DNA of 64,000 nucleotides from Lumbricus rubellus. Lineage: Eukaryota > Annelida > Clitellata > Crassiclitellata > Lumbricidae. Position 1 is the first letter of the stretch. Each line of letters opens with the position of its first letter. The notes below the pieces were generated by a model, which searched no databases, was not told the DNA's origin, and was given only the letters and a program-made list of their open reading frames with translations. Shown piece after piece: positions 1-10,395 of this stretch. The position numbers and the translations under genes are program-made. The stretch spans positions 14,694,219 to 14,758,218 of the forward strand of contig OX243822.1 in assembly GCA_945859605.1 (NCBI GenBank), in the 5' to 3' direction.

Positions 1-1083
1 ATGTAGCCTACCATTGGTGCATAATACATTGCATAGTGCACTGCATAAGTGCATAATGCATATGCATAAAAATGTGTCATATCAATGCCATGCAATGTAG
101 CCTACAGTTGCATTATATGAAGCACTCCATTCATTTCTCAAAAGCTCATTAACAGCACAGTAAAGCCTGATGCAAAAGTAAAAAATCTAACAGTTAGATG
201 GCTGCATGTCGCTCACCCATTATTAATACATCTAGAACTGTATTTCCACTTTTCCAGTGATGTTCAAAACAGCATAAATGTTCTGAAAGCATGGTCACTT
301 CCACATGAAGATAACATAACACACTTGATCCTCATGGAATTCACACCTCATCATTTTGTCGTAAGTCAGACATGACGACATGCCCCATTCTTCATGTCTT
401 TACCCACCACTGAAACAAATTTCTGTGGGTGACCATGCCCGATTGTAGTATAGCATAATTACAACAATACTATTTATACAGCGTCTTAGCCCTCATATGT
501 AGCACTTAACAATTGATGTCAACTGTAAAAAACGATGCAGACTTTTGCATTGGCAAATTGAGAAGTTGCGATGCCGGTAAATTACAACGTAAACCAAAAG
601 GTTTTTCAGTCACAAGATCATTGCTGATCATTGTGTCAACAATTGGGCAACAAAAGGTCAGAGTAATAATAATGCCAAAGAAGTCTGAAAACAGTCAATC
701 GGCGCTGTAGAAAAGCATGCCTTTAATTTAAGGATTTTATATAATTTATGCAATCTATTAATCCATTTTATGACACTGGCTGTGGAGAAATTGTAAAGCA
801 GGCTTTAAAACAGGTCGAACCAGAACTTTAACGTGGAATTTTAGTATTTTGAAATCAGCAGTTACGCAAAAACTTCTGACGACTCTGGCTCTAAGTTTAC
901 GGTTGACTCAGAGTCAACAGTTCAGTCTTTGCATGATAAACTCTAACAGTAAAACTATCAGAATGTAACTATTAACAGTGCAAAATACATTTTAAAACAT
1001 CTTGACAATCTCTGCGTGATTCTTACTCTCCAATTTAAGCAGTACGAGCATTGTCGAAAAATAACTGGGGTGTCACACTCATA
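1..1083. other. AT-rich stretch without recognisable gene
   Basis: I see no exon with credible splice sites or protein family resemblance here. The longest open frame is 65 codons and looks like chance. Short imperfect repeats of GCATAATGCAT-like words occur in the first 120 bases. Confidence 0.5.
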
Positions 1084-1289
1084 TGGCGCAGTGGTGTAGT
1101 GGTGGGGTCTTTGCCTTGGAGCTGGAAGGTTCGAGGTTCGAATCCATCTCGCCGCAAGGACCTTGGGCAAGTCCTTCACTCGCAGTTGCTCAGCACTTCG
1201 GCGTGAAACTCTGTGGCTGCAGTGTCCGCTCTGCATAGAGAGAGCTTGAAGGGGCGCTAAACAAGTGCACATACAAACATACAAACACT
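1084..1289 (+). repeat. tRNA-derived SINE, full-length copy
   Basis: The head carries an A-box-like TGGTGTAGTGG and a B box GGTTCGAATCC, the internal RNA polymerase III promoter of a tRNA-derived SINE. A body with CCTTGGGCAAGTCCTTCACTC follows, then a tail GAGCTTGAAGGGGCGCTA and ACATACAAACA. At least a dozen more copies lie between 31 and 63 kb on both strands. This copy is slightly diverged (ATGGCGCAGTGG at the start). Confidence 0.85.
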
Positions 1290-1334
1290 GTGGGATTGGC
1301 GTGTGCAAAGAAGTCATAACTATGAAACCATAAC

Positions 1335-1801
1335 CAGGGCTGTACTGGCAAAATTAGAGGTGAGTACACCCTACAGTTGCCAACCCGTGGCGTGCGGGCC
1401 AAAAGTGGCCCGCCATGCCTCAAAAATGGCCCTCAACCTCTCAAAGATTAATCAAAAATATATGCAAAAATATACAATTTTTGGCATGATACATGTAGAC
1501 AGCATAATTATTTTTCATTACAAATTATTTTATTTGGACGTTTATAAATAACATCAAACATTGTATTTCGATTAAATATTAACGATTGTTTATACTTACA
1601 AGTGGTAAATTTATAGAAAAAAGCATAAAATAAACTGAAAAATGTATCAGATTCGCTCTAAAGCCTACTAGCTAGTATGCTTATTTTCCCCAAATTGTAA
1701 ATTTGAACTCCTAGTGGCCCTCATGTCATCAAACTACGAAAAAGTGGCCCTTAAGTCAAGAAAGGTTGGGAACCACTTCCCTAGAATAATTAACAGCCCT
1801 G
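1335..1801. mobile_element. possible hAT-like MITE (diverged)
   Basis: The ends read CAGGGCTGT and ACAGCCCTG. Just inside them GTTGCCAACC faces GGTTGGGAAC in inverted orientation, a pattern common in hAT-derived MITEs. The 8-bp flanks (ACCATAAC and ACCCCATC) match only partly, so the boundaries are uncertain. No transposase reading frame is present. Confidence 0.4.
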
Positions 1802-2150
1802 ACCCCATCCCTCCCCGCCAGATATTCTCACCCTGCATTTAAGCCACCCACCGATTCAATTGTAGCCTAGGCTGATCAATTATACAAATTCCCATTGTAC
1901 GCGTAAATGACAATGACTTAAATATAGTACGCTAAATAATAATTCTTTATTGGCATCAATCCGACCGTATATACTTTACAGCCACCTACCTCAAAAGGAA
2001 AATATAAGTTCGGCCTCGAAATCTAGTTGCCGCCGAGACACAAATCACAAGCTGGTCCACGCGGTTATTTGGCACATTGCTTATTATTTCTAAACATACG
2101 AATTACGTAGAAGGTTAAACTTGAGTCAATTATATTGTCGAATTCATCTA
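1802..2150. other. unassigned stretch
   Basis: No gene, repeat copy or clear signal was recognised here. It leads into the GC-rich block that follows. Confidence 0.4.
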
Positions 2151-2154
2151 ACAA

Positions 2155-2850
2155 CGGTTTCGGCAGCAGCACGGCCGTGTGGCGCCGTACAGCGGGCAAG
2201 CCTGGAAGTCGTCCTCCGCTCCCCTGTTTTACGATTTAGGTCGGCGCGTACGTTCATCTTGCCCCAGCGCCGCCGCCGCTGCCGCCTGTGTCTGCTGCCT
2301 AGAATATACCGGCCGGGAAGGACGAATGAGACGGGATTGAGGGAGGGCCGGGATGGGAGAGACCAATATCCAGGGCAACGGTTTTCTCCTTTAATACCGA
2401 GCGACCGACGCAGGCCTGGTACAACTTCTGGGCCATTGTTGTCGTGTGGACAAAGCCGGCAGCAGGGCGCTTAGTCGCACCGCCATCTATATGAGTTGGC
2501 GTCTCTCGCGTGTCACTCCATATCACACTGCCTCCGTCTCCCTCTATCTCCTCCTCCCTATGCGTCCGTACCTCTGCGTTCGTCTATGTGAGCCTCACCA
2601 TGTGAATACGTAAGCGCCTACTCCTTCCCATTTCGCGGTGGCACGCGTAATGCTCTCGCCCAGCCAATCCAGGGTCGAGAGAAGGAAGACACAGCCAGCC
2701 TTTCACGGCGAAGGATTTAACCGGCGGCACGGCCAGCCGCGCACGCAGCCAAGGCCGTCCGTTCGTCTGCATTGTACGGGTCGCAAGCCCAGATATAATG
2801 TCATACGGAGAGGTTGTTAGAGGCAGACACGCAGACGGACGGAGGGACGG
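2155..2850. promoter_or_regulatory. GC- and CpG-rich block, possible CpG island
   Basis: About 700 bases are much richer in G+C and in CG dinucleotides than the AT-rich surroundings, without being a simple repeat. Open frames of 60-117 codons occur on both strands, but none shows a known domain or good exon borders. Such a block could be a promoter or untranslated first exon of a gene leaving the window on the left. I cannot show transcription from the sequence. Confidence 0.3.
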
Positions 2851-3711
2851 ACGAAGCGAGTGTGGGCGGATGACGTCCTTGCGCGGAGTCGCTCATGAAT
2901 ATTAATCAGCGGCGGAATAAATTTGAATTACCGACTTCAAACAAAAGGCTAAATTTAGCCGTTTCACGGAGAATGGACAACTGTACAGGGAGCGATAACG
3001 CGGGCGCCATTTGGTTCAAGTCACGGTAAACAATACGGGATACCATAACAATCGGGGAAGCGAAATGTGTCACAAACTCGATCAAGCCTCTCGAGTTTGA
3101 CAAGTCCTATTGAGCAATGAGCACTGGCATTCCTTCAAGCTCTTTGGTCTGGCAAGTTGGCAACATGGTTAAGTCATAACCATTCATAAATGATAAACAA
3201 GGCAGTTAGCGCTCATTCATGCTTCAACTGCAAACAATTAGACAAGGTTTTCTGAAATCAGGACCAGCCAAAAGTTAATAAGTTGTTTATGACCGTTTCT
3301 ATGCATAGCATTTTAAAACATAAAACGTGTAAAGCATTCTAGAAGTGGCTTGCTACTGACGATGCTATATAAATTGCCTGGGTTACATTACATTGCATTA
3401 CAATGTAACATGATCCGACACTGAAAAAGATAACTGTAAAAAATGCCACAGTCTACGTCATTCACCTTTGACTTTGAGTAACTTCACCCTATTTCCATAC
3501 TTTAATTCCTGACTTATGACTTTCATTCTACCAACATGTTGAAACACTCCTTCCTATTCTCTGCCAAACTGTAGTGTAGACCTATATGTCTTTGTATGGT
3601 GTCATTACCATAATGGTCCAAGTTCTGGTCTTAATTACACTAATCATAATGAAACACTGTTATGTGGAAATCTATATTCTAAACATAGATCTAAGTACTA
3701 TTTCTCAGACA
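2851..3711. other. unassigned AT-rich stretch
   Basis: No coding region or repeat family was recognised. The only open frame of note (65 codons, minus strand, 2906-3103) has no family resemblance. Confidence 0.4.
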
Positions 3712-3719
3712 CAAAAACT

Positions 3720-4160
3720 CAGCGGCGCCGCCAGGATTTTTTTTCTGTACGCACAACTTGCACAAAAGGATTTTTTCTGTACGCACATTTTGCACAAAAG
3801 GATTTTTTCTGTATGCACAACTTGCACAAAAGAATTTTTTCTGTACGCACAACTTGCACAAAAGGATTTTTCTGTACGCACAACTTGCACAAAAGGATTT
3901 TTTCTGTACGCACAACTTGCACAAAATAATATTAAGCGAACAGCGATCGATACAAGCTTATATATATATATATATGATAATGTAGCCTATGTATATATGT
4001 AAATACCGTATATGCCTACTGGCGATTATAAAATTTCAATAGATTCAATAGAATTTCATCGCTTATAATAGTTCACGCTTTAATTTGCAATTTGTTATTT
4101 TTTATAGCCTTTCAGTGCTGTACGCACTTGCGTAAGTGCGTACGCCTAGCGGCGCCCCTG
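3720..4160. mobile_element. hAT-like MITE with perfect 8-bp target duplication
   Basis: The terminal inverted repeats are CAGCGGCGCCGCCAGG on the left and, read inward from the right, CAGGGGCGCCGCTAGG (14 of 16 identical). The element is flanked on both sides by CAAAAACT (3712-3719 and 4161-4168), a perfect 8-bp target-site duplication as made by hAT transposases. It encodes no transposase. Its left half is a 32-bp tandem repeat. The subterminal right end contains GTACGCACTTGCG, which resembles the repeat unit. Confidence 0.9.
3738..3932 (+). repeat. 32-bp minisatellite inside the MITE, 6 units
   Basis: Six units of about 32 bp follow the pattern TTTTTTCTGTACGCACAACT then TGCACAAAAGGA, with few substitutions. 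Because 32 is not a multiple of three, open frames run through all phases and give repetitive pseudo-proteins on both strands; these are not genes. The TACGCAC word also occurs in the subterminal region of the host MITE. Confidence 0.9.
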
Positions 4161-4411
4161 CAAAAACTGATTCTTAATTGCCCCATTGGGCCAACTCTAT
4201 ATGCCATGCAAATTTAAACCACACTTGGCCCCATCATTCCAAAAGTTTCAATATTCCACATATAAATTCCACTATTTCTTCAGACACTACACCTAAACAA
4301 CTATTATGAGACACACAAAAAACTTGAGGCTGTACATATCATCGAAGTCAAGTAGTAATCTAAACTTCGAGCACAGCTTGAAGTTATGCTATAAATATTC
4401 TGACTGAATTG

Positions 4412-4604
4412 CATTCACTCATCCATCCATCCATCCATCCATCCATCCATCCACCCATCCATCCACCCATCCACCCATCCACCCACCCACCCATCCATCC
4501 ATCCATCCAGCCAGCCAGCCAGCCACCCACCCACCCACCCACCCATGCACTCGCTCGCTCGCTCACTCACTCACTCGCTCACTCATTCATTCATTCATTC
4601 ATTA
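4412..4604 (+). repeat. tetranucleotide microsatellite (CATC/CCAC/CTCA)n
   Basis: About 190 bases of four-base repeats grade from ATCC through CAGC and CACC to GCTC, ACTC and ATTC. The His/Pro/Ser-rich frames read from it are artefacts. Confidence 0.95.
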
Positions 4605-5112
4605 TGGAGATTTACATAAAAACCACTTCAAAGTTACTACTCAGGGATGCTCTTGACCCGCACTCAGCTGAAACGGACGATTTTAAAGCAATGACAAAAT
4701 GCAATGAATGTCTGCAAAAACTGACAGCTGTAACAGCGACAATTTGAAATGATGTATACCTTATACGTCCATTACGTATGTGGGTCACTTCAAATTTATA
4801 GTAATGTGGGCAAGAAATAAAAGCATATAACACAGCAGTGGACTTAGTGGATGTACATTGTAGGCTATATATAGCCGTTTCTTGCCACATGCATTCAGTA
4901 TATTTATCTGACTCTCAATCCATCTTGCTTCTTTAATTAGTCTCTCTACAGTCTACACCATTTATTTCTTCGCTGTTCGCAAGATTTTATAACTGCGTAT
5001 ACTGCCGTTTTTAAATTCGAAAGCGCCACTGAACTTTCCTTGGGACCTTAAGTCTTGAAAACGTAATTACCGCTTCACAAGTAGTCGTAATCAAAATGGC
5101 TTAGTTATAGTA

Positions 5113-5520
5113 AGGCCTTAAAAAAAATGTTGTGTTTCCGGTAACAGAGCTAAAAAAATTGGGTAGGTAGGTCGGAAAATATTTTTATTTTGTAAAATAT
5201 TTTCATGCAGTGACTATCCGAAAAAGTATACCCCACTAGTCTTTTTTGCACGCTGAAACAAAGTACATGCTCTAAACAAGTATAAACTGCCTATTTCCCG
5301 ACTGTCTGCACCTGAAACTGCTCTAGAAACAGTCCTATTAATTTCATTTTGTTGACGTCTCTTATGTTATGTCAATACAAATGTAAAAAAATATTTTTTG
5401 GGAAAAAAATTTAATTTTTTTTATTTTTTAATAAAATTTTGTTACAAAAATATTTGGGTCGCGGCCGTAAAAATGGGTCGGTCGGGTTACCGGAAACACA
5501 ACAATTTTTTTTTTACGCCT
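5113..5520. mobile_element. MITE, copy A (AGGCSTAAAAAA family)
   Basis: The termini are AGGCCTTAAAAAAAATGTTG and, inverted, AGGCGTAAAAAAAAAATTG, each continuing into TTGTGTTTCCGGTAAC. The interior (GGGTAGGTAGGTCGG ... GCGGCCGTAAAAATGGGTCG) matches a second copy at 60419-60846. The uninterrupted partner arm of the host element shows that the target duplication is at most 1-2 bp. No open frame is present. Confidence 0.8.
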
Positions 5521-5536
5521 AAGCGGGTCCCAATGT

Positions 5537-5652
5537 GTTGGTTAGGGTCAGGTTAGGCATCGTGAGGGTCGGTTAGGGTCAGGTTAGGTCGTGAGCGTTG
5601 GTCAGGGTCAGGTTAGGCATCGTGAGGGTAGGTTAGGGTTAGGGATAGGGTT
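5537..5652 (+). repeat. degenerate TTAGGG-like tandem repeat
   Basis: GGTTAGGGTCAGGTTAGG and GCATCGTGAGGGT alternate several times and end in TTAGGGTTAGGGATAGGG. The words match the animal telomere unit, but the array is short, imperfect and inside an inverted-repeat element. Confidence 0.75.
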
Positions 5653-5713
5653 TGTGCAGTCATTCATTAACATAGGGACCCGCTTACTATAACTATGCCA
5701 TCGAAATCGTAAT

Positions 5714-7385
5714 CTCCGCACTTCTAAAGCCATTTGAAATCCAAGCGCAGGGCACCAGCTTATTCACGAGTGCTGTGTCTAGTCAGTAGGGTTGTCCAAA
5801 AGAGTAGTCCAAACTCAAAGGAGGTCGTAGACTCGTAGTCCCTGCCAACAACAATTTCGGGGAATTCAATGTCCAAACTCAAGGGTGACATGGCAGGATT
5901 GCCACCGCCCTTGCTCATAATGTTTAGTTAAACTGTTAAAGGCAACAACAAATGAAGACAAATACCTCAAATATGATATATCGCAATCCGTCATCATTCT
6001 TCTTCAAAATAACCCATAACAGATGCGCAATATCCAACAATCCATAAAATTAACTTTTTAAAGTAGTTTTCCGCTCTTAGCATCCTATTATATAATTAAA
6101 AACTTATCCAAAACTTATTAAAATCTTTGCGCCAAACTTTCGTATGCTGGTTCTGACCAAAACTATTGTAAAGTATGGTTGTGCATACATTAAAGTTCAC
6201 ATCGCTCAGACGCCATGCTGCTCGTCTGCTAATTATCTATGTAGACCAAAGATTTTGTGTAGACTAAACTAAACTACACAATTCACTGAACGTCGCAGGG
6301 TTTGATCCTGGTTTCAGCTGCCGTGGACAATACACAGTAAAGCAAGGAAAGAGATTAGACCAACAGTCTGCAGAAGGCTATTATTCTTTTCAGGGCTTAA
6401 AGTGTAGCTGGACGGTCATGGACGGCGCCCAGGCACTTAATTATCTTCAAATCTTATTTGGACAGCAGAGTCTGGAGAAGTGACGGGCGTCCAAGCACTT
6501 ATTTTCCCACACTTTAAGCACTGATTCTTTTGCTAAAAGACCCACGTAACCTACATTTATTAATCGAATAGGCCTAATGGATCATCATCATAAATTAATA
6601 AACAGCCAATCCGGATCTAGCAGTGAATTAATCAACAGACAATGAACAGGCATAGCCTACACTTCATCATTCATGTGAATAACCCTAAACTTTTAAAGTT
6701 GTTAAAAGTCTTAATTTGTTTCGATGAATTCGATCGCTGTGGGCAGAATTCAACGTTAGTTTGGCTAACAGCGCCACCTAGCGAGTTCGTGTTGACAATA
6801 GGCTATTCAATTATTGACATACAAAATCCCTTCTGAAGCTATTAATGCCAACTTCCCAGCTAATAACAGCATGACATTGTCTCTGAGTAGGCTACTTTAT
6901 CGTATGGTGGGCCTATGGTAAAGTGAATAAAGTGGTATCGTATCTAGAATATAAAATCTTAAAACTGTATGGAGCACCTCCAGGGCTGAAAGTATTTTGA
7001 AAAAATTGCCGGGTCTCTTCGGGTCAAATGGTGCTAAATAAGCTACCAGTGTTTATTCAAGCGACAACAAATGAATGCCGGGTCTGGGACCCGGCTCACT
7101 TTCAGCGCGGAGCACCTCTGAGTAGACTATTATACTATAGTCCTCTCGACGTGTTGCTAGGCCTATAATTACAGTCGGTGGATAAAGTTGTTTGGGTGAG
7201 CAGTGGGAAAGCTGAATAAGAGTTTATAGGAACGCATGTGTTTACAATTTTACAGGTTCCCGCGCATGGTGAGCAGTGGGAGCTCAAACACTTCCACTGT
7301 CTGGGGGCTTCAACCCCATTTAATGGGGTTGAAGCCCCCATACAGTGGATGTGTTCGTGTTGAATTGTGCGGAGTTGCTGAACTC
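5714..7385. other. gene-free stretch with a shared repeat word
   Basis: No exon was recognised. The segment CAAGCGCAGGGCACCAGCTT (about 5741-5760) recurs near 36738-36757, so part of this stretch belongs to a dispersed repeat. A short palindrome CAACCCCATTTAATGGGGTTG occurs around 7311-7331. Confidence 0.4.
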
Positions 7386-7391
7386 GTAGAA

Positions 7392-7546
<155 letters not shown>

Positions 7547-8130
7547 TAGGTAGAAACAGAGAAAAAAACATACAGAGATTTACGGAGTTCTCCGTCTTGT
7601 TCTCAAGCGTCTTTAAAAAATCATCAATAAATAATTACTCAGTTTATCAAGTTAATCAAGTACGGGTTAATTATTTAAGTCGTTGATAATTAATCAGCCT
7701 AAATAGCTCTGATCGCCTAACGAATAGTCTATAATTATAGGCTATAATAGGTCTATATAGCAGTTCCTTTTTGTCGAATGCCATTCAGAAAGTTTTCTTT
7801 GATTTCAAGTTCTGAAAATAAACAAAACGAAAGATCAGATTCCAACTCTGCATTGTTATATACAGTCATGCAGATCCATAAACATTCTGTTAACACTTAC
7901 ATTATAGCCTACAGAGGGAGGAACGCACATCCAGCTCATACCTAAACATAGACCTATAATATATTATAGGCCTAGGTGCATACTTAGGAACTTCATGCAA
8001 TGACCTCACAGTTAGGCCTAGGCCTACCATGCAGTACGAAAATATGATAACAGTGCAAAACCAATTCAGGTTCTCTATAATTGTCTAATCCGATTAGATC
8101 AAAATTTTATATCTTAGGCTATCTATTCAA

Positions 8131-8188
8131 GTCGAGTCTTATCTAATCTAATCTAATCTATTATAATCTAATCTAATCTAATCTAAGC
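8131..8188 (+). repeat. (TCTAA)n short tandem repeat
   Basis: Several five-base TCTAA units interrupted once by TTATAA. Confidence 0.9.
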
Positions 8189-8275
8189 TGACGTCTAAAA
8201 TAGCCCCTGTATCATTATGCTGAATAGGACAATAATTATAATCAGTTGGTCAGAATAGACCGGCAGGTCATTTTA

Positions 8276-8725
8276 GCTTGCAGTTCTACACAAAATGTGC
8301 AGTTGTAAATGGATTTGTGCCGTTGTAGAAGCAATTATGTGCAGCTAAAAATATAGTGAAAAGGTCTTTGTCACCCGATTGTGAGTAATTTACAATTGAG
8401 CATGCATGGGAAAGGAAAGAAGGTCATTTTAGCACAACGCAAATGCAAACATCTACGGAAGCTGAATGGTCGACGCAACCGTGAACGACAGAATAAAAGA
8501 TCGGAGGACGTGATACAACAGGACCTGAAGCTGCTCAAACTGAAGAAAGAAGACACGGGAAATAGATACAGGACTGGTGGAGGAGAAGGATCCGAGTGGC
8601 TAACCCCTCGCCAGAAGGAAAAATTCTAGCCTGAAGGGAAAGAAGAAGGGAAAGAAGAAGGGAAAGAAGAAGGGAAAGGAAAGAAGAGGTTGTGCAGTTT
8701 CATAAATTCCTTAACAGAAGCCCTG
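8276..8725. mobile_element. MITE-like repeat, family also at 21457 and 52727
   Basis: The left part (CACAAAATGTGCAGTTGTAA, TGTGCCGTTGTAGAAGCAAT) and right end (GTTGTGCAGTTTCATAAATT, ending AGCCCTG) match copies at 21457-21655 and, inverted, 52727-52922. This copy has about 240 extra internal bases including AAGAAGGGAAAG repeats. It ends about 20 bp from the splice donor of the TRIM-like exon. Confidence 0.65.
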
Positions 8726-8748
8726 TAGCCTGTAGGTCGGGGACATAC

Positions 8749-10364
8749 CTTTCGATGTAAATGTAAACATTAGTCAGTCTGTGTGGCGAACTCCTTCGTT
8801 TGACCCCCTCTCCGTTTCTGCGTTCCACCGGCGGGGTTGTGTCCCTGCGACGAGGGTGGGTCCGGATGGTCGGGGTCCTGCAAGATGCCGAAATCCACCT
8901 CTCCGGAGACGTACTGAACGACCTTGGCCATCGTCTTCGGCAGGCTTCGAATCTCGATGGCGTTCAACGCGTTCAGCTTGTCCTGGACGTCCTTCTTCAG
9001 CAGCAGCAGCTCGATGTCCTTCCCGCCGAGAACCACTTCCGTCAGGCTGCACGTGCTTCGAAGGCTCTCCACCTGGACGCACAGGTCCTTCTTCGTTTCG
9101 ATGTAGTCGAGGCACTCCGGTCCGTAGATGTTGTGCAGCTCTTCGATGAGCTGGCGCTCGCGGTTGCGGATGTCCTGTATGAACTCGATGGCCGTGTCGT
9201 GGATCCGCTGCTCCGACGTCCGGATGAGGTCCTCGCAACCGTTTACGCACTCGATCTGCGAGTCGAACTTTGCGATCTTGCCCTGGCACTCGGACAGCAG
9301 CGTTCGGATGTTCTCCTTGTACTTGACGACGGCGTCGGAGAACTGCGTGATCTCGTGGTCCCGATGCTCGTTGAACGTGCACAGCACGCAGATGCAAGTG
9401 TCGCACGGCTCGCAGTAGAACCGCACGGCCTCGTCACGGTGCTCCTTGCACTCAATATCCTTCTCCGTCTCGACGTCGAATATCGAGTGGCCACTGGTCA
9501 CTTTCGTGTTGCGGTGCAACTGGACGCAGGCGGAGCACAGCAGCTTGGCGCAGTCGAGACACTTGGAGATCGCCTCGCGGTGCTTGTTCGACAGCAGCTT
9601 GCAGATGTCGCAGAACGGGTATTTGGAAGGTCGCTGGCGCCCCACCAACTCCGAAAGGCTCGACACGAGGAAGTTGTCGGCCAGCTTCTTGACGCCGCCG
9701 ACCGGCAGTTGGGTCCGCTTCCGGCAGAGCGGGCAGGTGAACTCGCGGTAGTCGCTGTACTTCTTGTAGGTCGATTCGGACATGACGTGGTTCTCGATGC
9801 ATTCCTCGCAGAACGTGTGCAGGCAGTTCAGGCTCTTCGGGTTCTTGTAGCCCTCGAGACAGATCTTGCAGACGAGAAACTCATCGTGAATCTCCTGGGC
9901 GAGCTTCGTACCGGACGACGAGGCCATGACGAAGTTGTGGTGAGGACCGTTGGAGGAAGGATGGTGAGGAGGGGCGAGGTGAGGTGTCGGTTCCGGAAGT
10001 TGGTTAGAGGAGGAGTTAGACCTAGGCCTAGGGCTGACGGGAGATCGATTGTTCGCTGACTGGTGGAATAACACAAAATAATCAATCAATTAATCAATTA
10101 ATCAATAAATAATAGGTGAATCATTAAATTAATCAATCAGTAAGATAATCAGTCAATCAACCGTCCATTCATTGATCCAGACATTCAGTAAATCTGTAAG
10201 TCACCCATTCATTCGTTCATTCATTCTTTCGTTCGTCCATTTAGTCATTCATTCATCCATTCATTCGTTCGTCCATTAATTCAACGTTTCTTCAACCAGC
10301 GATATTACAACCACATATTTTAAAACTCCCTCTCTGTCTCTGTCTCTCTCATCTGTCTCTCTCA

Positions 10365-10395
<31 letters not shown>

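Larger units (their letters stand above)
5095..5713. mobile_element. inverted-repeat element interrupted by a second MITE
   Basis: The right end (5676-5698) reads GGGACCCGCTTACTATAACT followed by ATGCCAT. Its reverse complement matches the left flank ATGGCTTAGTTATAGTAA (5096-5113) and continues as GCGGGTCCC after the inner MITE. The arms are therefore about 27 bp with one mismatch, and the left arm has been split by an insertion. The interior holds TTAGGG-like repeats. Confidence 0.65.

Noticed and set aside
8800..10059. A 419-codon open frame on the plus strand
   Set aside because: It is the antisense shadow of the GC-rich RING/B-box exon. The minus frame has a clear domain order with zinc-binding Cys/His, the plus frame none.
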